Positions 14,001 to 25,300 of a DNA stretch of 64,000 bases are shown one piece after another. A program made the translations under genes and the position numbers. The number at the start of each line of letters is the position of its first letter. Positions within the stretch are counted from its first letter, which is position 1. This stretch comes from Paragordius varius (lineage: Eukaryota; Nematomorpha). The stretch is from the NCBI GenBank assembly GCA_964247055.1, contig OZ176056.1:1054001-1118000 (forward strand), given 5' to 3'. Under the pieces are notes generated by a model. The model was not told the DNA's origin. It was given only the letters and a program-made list of their open reading frames with translations, and did not search any database.

Positions 14001-15652
14001 CATTTTCATTCAATTGCACAGTGTTAATTTTGGGTGTGACTTGTCGCATTTTATGAATTTGATTAATTCGTGAAGACAACTCCGATCTGTAAGGCGCGTA
14101 ATGTTGAAATTCCTGGTCAAGTTCTTTCAAGAGACTTATCATTAGTAAACATTCTATTATACAATAATTTCAAATTTTTAAAGGTTGAATATTTAATACA
14201 GAACTACAAGAGTAGAAAACTATATTACTAGATTTTAAGTAATCGATATAAACAAATGTAATTAGGATTGTAAAATAAAAGGGGGGTTAAAAAAACCTCA
14301 GCTCTAAATTAAATTTATATTAATATTCAGTGCATCAAATAATCAGGAATCTAAAATTATTTTTTTTCGTTTTAAATTGCGCCTTAATTTAAAAAAATTC
14401 CATTTATAACACAAATTTCACGCTTTGTTTATTCAATATTTTATTATAAATACATTCTATGAAATTTTAAATTATAAACCAAATTTGTGATTTAGTAAAT
14501 TTATAAAAAATTTAAATTAATTAGGCAAAAAAATTAACTTTAATCAAATTTTTATTTCTACAAAAAGTTTCAAGACAATTCAAAAAACCCAATCAATTAT
14601 ATTACCATAAGGTTTTAACGGTTCCAACACTCGATTATTGACAATGTCGGCAATATGCTTGAAAATGCGTTTGAAGTCAATCGCATCTTTTATATCGTCT
14701 AATTCTTTGGTTTGACAAGTAAATTCTTCTGCAATTTCATCTAAAGCCTAAATTGAATAAATCAGGAAAAAAAAATAGATAAGGTTATTCGGTTCAAAAG
14801 ATATTAATTATATAATTAAGGTTTGAAAAATATTTATATTGATTAACTAATGATATTTAAACATTTTTATAAAATAATTACTATCAACATTCATTACTTA
14901 AAAACCAAAGTTATGTTTAATTGAAACCACTTTAAAATGCAAATTTAAATTACAAAATAAATATAAATGCTGATATAATGATATTTTTTCAAATTAAATA
15001 AATAAAAAATAAGAATACAGGACTTAATTCCCACCCCCTTATAATTAACTAGATTAAATAAATTTAAAAAATTTTTTTTTGTTGAGAAGTCATTAATAAA
15101 TTTTCAATCGTGTTTTTTAAATATTGATAATTTTAAGGCAAAAACAAAAAAATAATTATTAGTTTTCTTCCAAATAAGTGAATATAATATTTGATAATAA
15201 TATTTCTACTATTAAAATTGAGAAACATATAAGTAAAAAATAAACTTTTCCAACCACAGGTACACGATTAATTAAATTGATATCCTTATCTGGAATTTCG
15301 GTTTCCTTTCTCAAAATATTTATCCAATTCTAAACTTTATTATTATATTACAAACCAATAAATTTGGAGATTCTTTATTAACTCTCGTTATGTATAGCTC
15401 TAAAACTTTAAATATATAAATAAAACTTTTGCATATATTTTTGTACTTCTTCATCAATAGAACAATCTAAAAAACATAAATTTAATGCTTACCGATTGCA
15501 AGTTTTTCAGGGGAAAAATTCGCTGCAAAGCATACGGATCTTCTCCATATCTATTTTAATATTAACAATAAATATTACTTTTCTAAAGCATGTAATAATT
15601 TAATTTTATCTCTCACCAACCACTTATTTATATAAGAGTCATCTTGATACAT
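8111..15652 (-). CDS. Unrecognised protein of about 485-493 residues, 10 or 11 exons
   Basis: I do not recognise this family. Secure exons (minus): 15329-15246, 14747-14606, 14153-14001, 12782-12642, 11369-11189, 10667-10486, 9347-9147, 8385-8111 (stop 8113-8111); all phases agree. The start ATG is at 15652. Two phase-consistent 5' models exist: exon 15652-15624 joined to 15550-15493 (reads YGEDPYALQRIFPLKNLQS), or 15652-15617, 15550-15493 plus a 20-nt exon 15466-15447. I lean to the first for its composition, though its donor (GTGGTT) is weaker. The N-terminal third is charged and helical-looking (ALDEIAEEFTCQTKELDDI). The middle is Asn/Ser-rich. The C-terminal part has a conserved look: NTWPYACTYPKRPHTGYGHY, then INPAYVPDITRKNAREFIHI, then LADELAVQTFLLQG. 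The tail is Gln/Ser-rich and ends KRKKP, a possible nuclear signal. No signal peptide or membrane segment. The first ATG lies 168 bp from that of divergent MRPL24, hinting at a housekeeping promoter. Confidence 0.72.
8595..8822. mobile_element. MITE family A copy
   Basis: ACAGTAAAAATTGCAATTAT at the left and GAATTACAATTTTTACTAT at the right form inverted ends about 225 bp apart. The inner blocks match the family (AAAGACAA-type and TTTGTCCC). It lies in an intron of the unrecognised gene. Confidence 0.75.
9464..10480. mobile_element. Cluster of family A MITEs, one fairly whole and several decayed
   Basis: A fairly whole copy spans about 9464-9747 (GAAATTATACGGACAAAACG left, TTTTGTCCGTATAATTTTAA right). 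From 9750 to 10480 several broken copies show only inner motifs such as AAAAGTATGGTTG and AAGACAACCA. A further end fragment, CAGTAAAAATTGAAAAATGA, lies at 9352-9371 and supplies the pyrimidine tract of the acceptor of exon 9347-9147. Confidence 0.65.
10680..10938. mobile_element. MITE family A copy
   Basis: Starts with TTATACGGACAAAATG and ends with GACCGTATAATTTAAATTTT next to TTACTA. The terminal CAGT is lost. It lies in the intron between exons 11369-11189 and 10667-10486. Confidence 0.7.
11689..12611. mobile_element. Element C: palindromic non-coding element of about 0.9 kb between AT microsatellites
   Basis: Inverted arms of about 300 bp. 'tcatgggatagcttatgacc' at the left is answered by 'ggtcataagctatctcatga' at the right, and 'gatggcgtttttcttttgtc' by 'gacaaaagaaaaacgccatc'. 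Both outer edges abut (AT)n runs at 11666-11688 and 12614-12636, as expected for insertion into, or growth of, a TA target. No coding frame is convincing. Confidence 0.75.
12762..13500. repeat. Tandem array of an intron-exon boundary (decoy 3' splice sites)
   Basis: The acceptor region of exon 12782-12642 is repeated upstream in the intron. The block 'tttgacatgcagttgattct' starts near 12764, 12910 and 13067 and, in changed form, near 13230, 13365 and 13478. Spacing falls from about 160 to 112 bp. Each copy carries about 17-35 bp of exon 5' end plus intron sequence. Read on the minus strand, every copy keeps an AG where the true acceptor is (TTACAG, TTACAG, TTACAG, TTCCAG, TTTTAG against TGTCAG). 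The fifth copy also keeps 'acattttccgcat', present only in the exon. Confidence 0.85.
13540..13785. mobile_element. Decayed MITE family A copy
   Basis: AAAAAACAAATATTATCATT at the left and CATTTTGTCTGTATAATTTT at the right, with AAAGTATGG-like and CCATACTTC inner motifs, match family A. The terminal CAGT ends are lost. Confidence 0.5.
13968..13994. repeat. (AT)n microsatellite beside a 5' splice site
   Basis: About 27 bp of AT begins 6 bp inside the intron from the donor of exon 14153-14001. Confidence 0.9.
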
Positions 15653-15819
15653 TTTGTGCTCCCAAATAATTAAACTTCTGCGGTTTTATACAATTTTTGA
15701 CAGTATTAAAAAGCAGAAATAGGTTTTTTATCAATCAATCCTAAAAAAAGTATACAAAAATTATGAACAAAATAAACACAGTCTTGTGCCTTTTTGCGCA
15801 TGGCGGTAACGAAAAGCAC
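15653..15819. promoter_or_regulatory. Shared divergent promoter region
   Basis: 168 bp separate the ATG of the minus-strand unrecognised gene from the preferred ATG of MRPL24; both transcription starts must lie here. An alternative in-frame MRPL24 ATG at 15763 would shorten it to 110 bp. No TATA box can be named with confidence in such AT-rich DNA. Confidence 0.55.
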
Positions 15820-17319
15820 ATGGTAAGGTTAACCATAAACTTTTTGAATAAAATACCGAAAGAATGGCACAATTTTCCCAAATCCTATGTTGATCGCGTA
15901 ATAGATGAACAGTTTAAATCTTGGCGAGAGGATAGAGGTTTTATTTTATCCGAAATAATTTTAAGGATTACAGGGTTTACGGGAAGTTAAAAAACCTTAT
16001 TTTTGGTACGGTCAGCAAAGACCATGGGAAAAGGGATGGAAAGCTCTAAATATGTTCAAAAAATCTAGACCACCACCTATTGAGAAAATTTTAGAATGGA
16101 GTATATTTCGTGGAGATAGGGTCATTTTTTTATTTCATTGCTTTTAATGTACTTTATTTAACAGTTTTATTAATAAGTATTTTTTTGATAGGTTGAAATT
16201 TTAGTTGGGCCTGACAAAGGAAAACAAGGAGTCATAAATATGATAATTAAAGAACGTAATTGGGTGTATGTGGAAGGTCTTAATTGCGTAAGATTTTTTA
16301 ATATCTCAAAATTTATTATTAAAAAAATCCAATTTTAATATTATCTTTTTATAGAAATATGTTAAAGTTCAAGATAACCCCGCTTCTAAACCAGTTATGG
16401 TTAAGCATGAATGCCCATTGCGGGTTACTGATGAGATAGCCCTTGTTGATCCTAATGACAAGTAAAACTAATGTTGAAATTTATAATTTATTTTTTGCTG
16501 AAATTTATATAATTTAATAAATTTTATTTAATTATAAAATATTTTGTAACGGAAAATGTATTATTTAATTAATTTTAATTAAATCAGGATATTATATATA
16601 TAAAAATCGAGAAACATATCCAACTAGAATAATCTATTTTATTGCAATCTATTTTTCAGTAAACCGACTTTAATTAGTTGGAAATTTGATGAGAAAGGCC
16701 AACGCGTTCGAGTTTCGCAAAGAACCAACAGAATAATTCCTATTCCATCTTTTGCTTTCGAAACTCGTGATTACAAAACTATGGCTACTTACAAAGGTTT
16801 GTTTAAACAATTTTTGATTAAAGTTTTTTAAAAATATTTAGAATAATTATTTTTACCATGTGGTAATGAAGTTTTTATATTAAATTATTACAGTAAAATG
16901 CAATTTTTGAAATTAAAGATAAAGTAATAACACCATTTTTCAAAAAGTAAACCCTATTTTTTAAACCTAATTTTTATCATATATAACCTTTTTAAATTTA
17001 AAACTTGGTGTGTTGCCTATTAACATATCTATTTCTCGTAAAATATTATCTATATTCTGTTTTAAGTATTTTCAATTTTATTTTTACTGTTTAATAGGTT
17101 TTGACAAGTTTTGTATATACAAAAAAATTATTTTTGGATTAAATTATTTTATTGTGTATATTTATATTTTTATTAGAACAACCGAAAGATACCACAGTTC
17201 CCGAACATCAAAAAATTACATATAAACCAATCTTAAAAACGTTCGAACAAGATATTGCTGATACATACAAAATATCCGATTTTAAACCATTTAAAAATAT
17301 ACCTAGATACTATTATTGA
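15820..17319 (+). CDS. MRPL24: Mitochondrial large-subunit ribosomal protein uL24m
   Basis: Structural protein of the mitochondrial 39S subunit. Exons 15820-15937, 15966-16120, 16192-16287, 16355-16461, 16660-16796, 17177-17319 give 251 residues and a TGA at 17317-17319. The KOW motif begins at about residue 87 ([18 protein letters not shown]) and is followed by [10 protein letters not shown], as in animal uL24m. Later landmarks are [20 protein letters not shown] and the [13 protein letters not shown] block. I chose ATG 15820 because it gives MVRLT, like the MRL start of animal orthologues; an in-frame ATG lies at 15763. Intron 1 (15938-15965) is only 28 bp; without it the frame shifts and stops at once, with it the match continues ([20 protein letters not shown]). 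Divergent from the unrecognised gene. Confidence 0.95.
15938..15965 (+). other. 28-bp intron in MRPL24
   Basis: GTTTTA donor to TTTTAAG acceptor, 28 bp. Removal restores the uL24m frame (EDRG then [10 protein letters not shown]). The only alternative is a real frameshift. Confidence 0.75.
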
Positions 17320-18029
17320 TTGTTTTATAACGCATATAATAAATAAAATATACCAACTCTCTAGATTTCATTTCCGTTTTACAATTAGAGCGAGTTTAAT
17401 TTTATCAGAATGGATATTCTGTAAAGATAATTTGCATGAAATAAATATTGTTCGATGTATTTCTGCCTTATATTTTAAATATCATTTCATGAAAAATCCA
17501 GGCTTTAAATATGAAGGATTTTATTGATTATTATATATGGCAATAATGGCTTAATAAAAGTATAAACTTTTAAAAAGGTCATTATTGAAAGTATTTAAAT
17601 ATATTACTCGTTTTTTGCCATTTATAATAACTATAATTTAAAATGCGTGAATTATTTTATATTACTTAATAGCGCTCAATATTTGCAACGATTCATAATT
17701 TTAAACACGATTACTTTTTTGTCTTAATTTACATTTCGGGGTATTTTTATATCCCATATCACAATAATTATTTTAGTTAAAATTTAATATCAAACATTGT
17801 TCTCATATATTGGTTAAATAAGCTTTTTTACAACTTTCTGAGTTCTAGAGGGGACATTTTTACAACACAATTAAACGAATAGCTGGTATAAAATCAAATT
17901 AGATCAAATTTTTAGCTGGTAAAATGTAGCCTGAAAGCTTTTTAAAGTTGATTATTTATATTTTTCAAACTAAACCATAATATACATTTATTTGACACAG
18001 AGAGCAATGGATGACGATTTTTAACAATT
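17320..18029. other. Intergenic AT-rich DNA downstream of MRPL24
   Basis: An AATAAA at about 17553 could be the MRPL24 poly(A) signal. Nothing else was recognised. Confidence 0.4.
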
Positions 18030-18720
18030 TTGTTTTGTTGTAACTAAGATCGGGGTCGATTTGTCGCTATTTCGTAAGTGTAGTTAGACCATATTGTATG
18101 GTTAGGTGAGTGATGGCTATACTGTTGCATTGATAGTTTGGTTTCTTTAGTTAAATTATCCATTCAACGCATTTTACATCTCCCACGTTTCCTTGAGCCT
18201 AAACTTTGCCCGACATAAGCTAATATTTTAGGTTAAATAAGATAGTTTCATTTTAAGGCATAAGCCGTATAAGGAGATTTCAGGTTTATGATTGGTTTTA
18301 GGTTTCGTGGGATGACCATACTTTATTGTATTTTATTATATTAGCTTTACCGATTGCTATTCTTCTTTTAATGTGTGCGGTGCTATTGTAGAGGGGTTGT
18401 GATTAGACTACCTAGATAAATAAATTGTGGTACTACTTTGGGTGCCCATAAATGCTAAGGTATAGTATTGAAATTTTAGGTTTAGATCATGATTTTTGTT
18501 TTATATAATTGTTGTTTAGACCGAAATTTTGAAATTCAGCGGTATATTGTGCTAGAAGTAAAATTGTCTTGGGAGGACAGCAGAATCGCTGTCGTCTGCG
18601 TAATGAAGCGAGGATATTGTATTTACATCACCTTTTATTCCAAACGATTCTATGTTGCATGGGATGTACTCGATGCAAATGTTGAAGAGCGGTGAAAAGA
18701 TGCTTTTTAATTATTCATAA
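18030..18720 (-). mobile_element. Decayed non-LTR retrotransposon (LINE) fragment, RT and C-terminus
   Basis: On the minus strand the pieces follow the order of a LINE ORF2. LFNICIEYI (near 18710-18680) resembles the RT segment before the catalytic box, and GIKGDVNTISSLHYADD has YADD at 18602-18591. QFIYLGSLIT (near 18420) and HIKRRIAIGKA (near 18370-18340) follow. The C-terminal basic block (KRGRCK then MDNLTKETKLSMQQ, near 18200-18130) ends in a stop near 18043. Frame changes and stops separate the pieces, so it is dead. No endonuclease, 5' part or tail was found. The YLGS-RRIA layout is of the RTE/L1-like type; the clade is not settled. Confidence 0.75.
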
Positions 18721-20237
18721 ATATATAATTGTAAAAACCTCAAAGTAACTACGGTTGTTTATAATATTAAAGATCATGATAGGCTTAACTTAGATATGTA
18801 TTTAAGTTTAGTTTGTAAGATGTCCACCTAGTGTGAAGGTCTAATTAATACAAACCAATCAAATGTTCTACTTCATAAAATCGCCAATAACACATTCTAT
18901 CTAAAAATATCCTGAATGCATATTCTGAAAGGATAAGGTATCAGTTTATTTTTTTGATTTTGGGACTTAGGTAATTTAAGAAAGTTATTTACACTTCTCT
19001 AATAAGTGTACCATATCAGGGTAAATGTTGCGTACATTTAAAGCTAATAATATTAAAATATATCATACTAATATAAAAGCAAAACAAAATTTTATAAAAT
19101 TTTAATTTTTGGATGAGGGCTTCGAAAATCCCATTTTTTCTATTTAAAAACGAACCTCTAAAATAAACGCAAAAATGCCATACTAATTTTGGATATCAGC
19201 CAAGATTGTTTAAATAAAAAGGCATAATTTTTACAAAAATTGAATATTTAGAAAAAATTTGTACTTTTTTTGAGGTATAATAAAAACGATATAAGTTTTA
19301 AGATATTATAAAAACCTTACTATGTAATATGATAGTGCTGAATTCTGTCAGAGTAGCTCAAAAAAGTTTTGAAGGTAAAAAAATATATTCTTGTCTCAAG
19401 GGCCGGTCAATCAATAAATATTTCATAACTGTAAGTCCCCTTTGATATATTTGTATTCCAAAAAATATATCGAAAATCAATCAAATATTATAAGAAAAAG
19501 ACAACATTTATAGTTGTATGGCCCCATGCACTGTTTAAGTATCAATATTAGATATTTGTTTGTTTTATTATTTGTTAGTAATTCACCCAAATTTATTAGC
19601 TAACTAACCTTTAAATAATTAGGTAAGAATATGTTCAACACCATTTAATTATACAGAAAAAAATGTTTTTAATATCTTAAAATATTTATTATAAAGTATA
19701 GTTTCACTTCTATGTCCGCGATGACTTATTAAAATAGATTAATATCCAAGAGAAACCTTGTAAATAACCTATTTTTTATTTAATATTTAGTGCATTCATG
19801 TATTAAATAAAAACTTTAATAAATCCTAACTTTTACAGTCATTGAGACAGCTCTGAAACCGATTAAAATAAACATTTTATTCTAAAGTCAACAAATATCA
19901 GGTTTTTGCTGGTAAAATATAATCTTAAGAAATTACAAATCTTAGGTGTTCCATTTTCTAACATAATAAACAAAATTTGCCTATCGTTTAGCGATAAATG
20001 CCGACGAAAAAGTGTGAGATGAGGTTTTGTATTTTAATTTTTTAAACAATTTTTTGCAGAATGTGCTTAGAAGTTAAAAAAGTATATTTTTAAAATTGGC
20101 TAAATACCCTAAGTATTTTTAAAGTATTCAATTTAAATTCAATACAGGATATAAAATCCGCATCATGAACTGTTAAGATAAATATTGCATGTGAATTTCA
20201 TTTTCAAAATATTGCGGCAATCAAAAATGTGAAGCAC
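18721..20237. other. Intergenic region upstream of the S28 peptidase
   Basis: AT-rich, with no recognised repeat or gene. It should hold the S28 promoter in its last few hundred bases; no element can be named. Confidence 0.4.
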
Positions 20238-22323
20238 ATGATAAAAATTACACAATATTTATTATTATTATTTGTGAGTTTCGCCACAATAGTTTTTACC
20301 GAAAATGATTATAAAATTCTTTATTTCAATCAAACTATAGACCATTTCTCATTTACAAATTCAGAAAAATTTAAACAAAGATATCTCTATAAGGGTAAAA
20401 TTTACTTTTTTATAAATCTAGATGCCGATTTTGATAAGGAGAATGGTACCATACTCTTTTATGCGGGAAACGAAGGCGATATAACTGCTTTTTGGCAAAA
20501 CTCTGGCTTTATCTTCGAAATATCAGTTTTTCTCCGGGGGTTGATTGTTTTCGCTGAACATGTAATTATATAAAATAACACTTTTAAAATTAGACACGTA
20601 ATTAAAAAGACACAATTTAATGATAAAACTCTTATTCTTTAAAATTATAAATAAGGGACAAGATATGTAATTGGTACTAAATATGAAATTCCCGATTGTG
20701 ATATATACTTTACTAAGGTTCCATAAACTAAAAAAAGCATGATTATATTTATATGTAAAAATTTTGGTTCATTGTTTTTATGTTTTACATAAAAATATTT
20801 TATTATATAAATTATGGTTTATATATATTAGTCCTTAAAAAATATTTGTTTTGCGTTGTGCTTACAAATTCCCTTATTATAATTTAGCGATTTTATGGGG
20901 AATCCTTACCTTACGGAAATAAATCATTTGATAGTCTTGAAAATATCAGTACTTTGAGGGTTCAACAGGCTTTAGCTGATTATGCCATATTAATTGGACA
21001 TCTTTATCGCCAATTCAATATTAGCTCACACGTGCCTGTTATCACGTTTGGTGGAAGGTTTCTTTTTAAAATATATTTATTGATATTTAAAAAATTGATA
21101 GTGGGTTTTAACTACGCTAAAAATTATAAAATTCTAAATAATTTTATTAGGTTGTTCGATCTTATATAGTATTAATCTGTTAAATTTGCGAACTCACTAC
21201 AGTAAAAATTGAAATTATACTGACAAAACGTAAAAATATAAAGACAAAATTTTAAAAGGACAACCATACTTTTTAAATCTTAATAATCCTATAAAAATCA
21301 TTTAATTACAATTGTTAAATACATACTTGATTAAGTCACCAATTTACATCTCTGTTTTATGCTTTGATTAAAAAAAATCAGCTATATTTAAAAAAATCAA
21401 GATTATCAAAGTTTGGTTGTGTTTTTGAAAAAAATATTAGTCTTTTTATTTTTGCGTTTTGTCCATAGAATCCCAATTTTTACCTTAAACGATAGTATAA
21501 AATAGGTATCAATTAAATAAGCCATATGAAAAGGTGTATACCCGACTATATAATTTTATAATAAAGTCATATTGAACCTTGATTTTATATAACTTTTGTA
21601 ATTTGAATTGTGAAATATTTTTTGAAGGATGTTACCATCAATTTACATCTATAATTCTTATTTAAAATCAAAAATTCAATATTGCTCCTTAATTTTTCAC
21701 TGTATTTATGTATTAAAAAAATTAGTTTTATTTGAAAATTTTTATGAATGTTAATTATATTTTATTAGTTATGGGGGTATATTGAGTGCATATCTGCGTA
21801 TTAAATATCCAAAACTAGTTTTGGGTTCAATCTCTTCAAGTGCGCCTTTGCTTTCTATTGCAGGCATTGGTCAAAGAAATTTTTTCTTTCCCCATATAAC
21901 CAAAGTAATCGGAAACTTAAACTTTTAAAAAAAAATCTATTTTTTATTATAATTTAAAGGTTTTTTAAAGTTTTTTTTACTTTTCTAATGACATTTTATA
22001 TATATATTTATATCAATTTTATATAGTAAGAATATAATTGCCTTATTTTTTATTGAATTAATTTTTAGGCTAAAAATTAAAATAAAAAAATTAGTGAATT
22101 ATTGTTTTTTTCTGAGAAAAAATAGTTGTTTTTAGCCCTGTTTTCAATAGAACCTATAGGTAGTTTATTTAATTTCAATTCGACATAGGTTATAAAATAC
22201 AAGAATAATAGAAAATATAAATTAAACTGCTTCTTTTTTATATTTTTATAATGTGAAAAAATAGAATTGTCAGAAACTAAAACCTTACTTTTTAAATGCT
22301 ATATAAAGTATTTAATTGAAAAT

Positions 22324-22362
<39 letters not shown>

Positions 22363-25300
22363 TTGAAAAAAATTTCTATTAATATTATTTTCCCTTATTA
22401 ATTAAAATTTTATTGAAAAAATATTTTTTATATACAGGTGTATGAAAGCACATGTGCTGACTCCGCAGTTTCTACTATTCGACAAGCTTTTAAAGATATT
22501 GATTACAACCTATGTGGTATAGGTAATTATCTATAAATATTGAAAAAAGGGCTAAAATATATTTTTCAATTTTTGGTGTTTTTTTAAAACATAAATGATA
22601 ACAGGTGTAAAATATATTAATTTTGAAAATTTCAATAATTTACAGTAAAAAATAAAAATAATAAGGAAAAAACATAAAGTCAAAGGCTTTTATTTTTTAA
22701 ATATAAATAATCATGTCTTCTTTTTTTCATTTAATATATATGATTACGAATGTTAAAATGTGACCAATAAAAAATATATATGAGAATTAAATACAAAACA
22801 TTATTTGTAAAAAAGTTATATTTAACAAATAAAGAATACCATACATATATAATTTTTGTTACTTTTTTTAGTATAATTTTTAATTTTATTTTTAGATAAC
22901 CATATACTACTCAATAAAGACTACGTTAACATTAAAACTACAAATCAAATACCTAAAAGTTTAAGCTCTCAACTCAAATTATGTAACGATGAATTAAATT
23001 GTTTCCAGGATTACGTTCAATTATTTAGTTGGATTCGGAATGCTTTCACTACGCTTTCTATGATGAATTATCCATACGCTACTGCTTTTTTAACCCAATT
23101 ACCTGCCTACCCTGTTAAAGTATGTTTTTTTTGGTTTTTTTAGTTTAATTAATTTTTTGGAAAATCCCATTTGCACTTTAAGAGTGTCTTTTAACAATTA
23201 AAGTTGGTCCTTTGAGCATTATTTAATCAATATAAATCATGTTTCTTATCATTTTTAACTTCTTTTAAAATAATTTCAACTTTTTTTCATATAAAAAGCG
23301 TTCTTTTTTGTTTTTAAATTTTTTTATATTTAACGCAAAGTGAATTATGATTTGAAATTCGTTTATAAAATTAAGTATCATTGAATTGGAAAAAGATATT
23401 CTGATGTTTTAAAACAGAAAATGTTAATTTTAATCACCATTTTAAATTGCATAATCCTTGTATTATTAATTTACATCTCTCATGCTTTTCAGTTTATAAC
23501 AATGAGTTATATTGAAATCAAGTTAAAAAGTTAAAAGCGCTTAAAAAAGTTTTATTTTTACGTTTCGTCTGTATAATTTTCATTTTTAAACTTTATCATT
23601 TTTGACCTAATCTGTAATTTTTGGTTTATTAAAAAAGTATTGATAATATAAATTACAGTTTAAAATTAACGTTAAAAAGAGAAATATTTTATGAGCTATG
23701 TCGTTTCAAAATAACCGAAATATCTTGTAAAAGTATTACTTTTTCGGGGTTTTTACTTTGAAATTTGTTTAATTTTGGTTTTATCAGTTTTTCATAATAA
23801 TAATTTCTATAGAAGATTTAATAGAAGGTATATACAAACTTGAAATTATAAATAATTTTTGTTAAAAACAACCATACTCTTTTAAAACCATATATATATA
23901 TATATATACTATGTTTTAAACTGGTAACCAATTTAATTATATATTTTATACTATATAAGTTACGTAGTTAAAGTTTTAAAAAGTATGGCTGTCTTTCGAA
24001 AAAAATGTATTTGCCTTTTATTTTTTATGCCTTGTCTGTATATATCCGATATTTATTGTATACAGGTATCATGTGAACTGATGGAAAAAGCGAAAACACC
24101 CATTGAAGGCATAAGTCAAATCTTAGGTTGCTATTATACATATTTGCCAATATAACTGTAAAAATTATAAAAATAAAATAAAAGACTAATTTATTTAAAT
24201 ATATTTTTTGAACCCTTAATTTTATTTTATAACCTTAAGTTACGGTTTAAAAAATTAAGAATAGAGATGTAAATTGATGACATTTCAAATTTAATCATTC
24301 AATTATATTGGTAAAATTAGCTATAAATATGGTTTTTTTCATAAAATTTGTCTTCTTACTTTATACCATGAAGAATTCATACTTTAAAAAAAACAATAAA
24401 ACTTTTTATCTTAGGAATAGAAATGTAAATTAATAAAACCCCACGCTATTTTATATTTTAAAATTGTAATAGTCTTTACGGGTAAAAGAACTTATAAAGT
24501 TTATCTTATACATTTCAACACTATTTTTTACTGTTTTTAAGGTTTTATAACTCTTTCATAAATCAAAAAAGATTGGGTTTCGATATTAAAATAAATTTTA
24601 TTTTTCCATTACAGATTTAGTGTATAACGGTACAGGGAAAAAGTTATGCTATGATTTATACAAAGAATATGTTATCTGTTCAGATCCAACTGGCTGTGGT
24701 TTAGGGAACGAGGGCATAGCTTGGGACTATCAAGTTTTTTTTTTTTCATTTAAATAAAGCCAAATGTAATTCCATTTTTTTTAAAATATACCATCTACAA
24801 GTTTAATTTACTCTTTAACAATTCAAAATTTCCCTTGAATTCGAATTCAACCCTAAAATGAAATTATGTGTTACTAATATAACTCTCTTAATATGAAATG
24901 TATTTATGACATAGTTTATTATTTTTTCAATATTACTTTAATTTTAAACAAAATGTCATTTTCTAAAGATATAAAAAAATATAGTTTAATTGTAAATGAT
25001 ATATCAAAAAAATACTATAAAAAAATAGGTATTTCATGAACTGTAAACGAATTTTTTTATATTTAATATATGGATATTTTTATTAATATATTTTGTATCT
25101 CGTTAGTTTGTATATAATATAAATTGCCCCAAATTATTAATATTTTAAGTTCTCAAAATTGACATATTATTTCTCCAACATACTATTGTCTGCAATTATG
25201 AAATACATAATTTTTTAACATACTTCTTATGGAGAAAGAAACATTATAATAATGTTCACATGAAAGCCGTAGACTTTACATAATTTACTAAGATTTATAT

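Noticed and set aside
17255-17527. 90-residue plus-strand frame
   Set aside because: It is out of frame with the last MRPL24 exon and continues into AT-rich 3' sequence.
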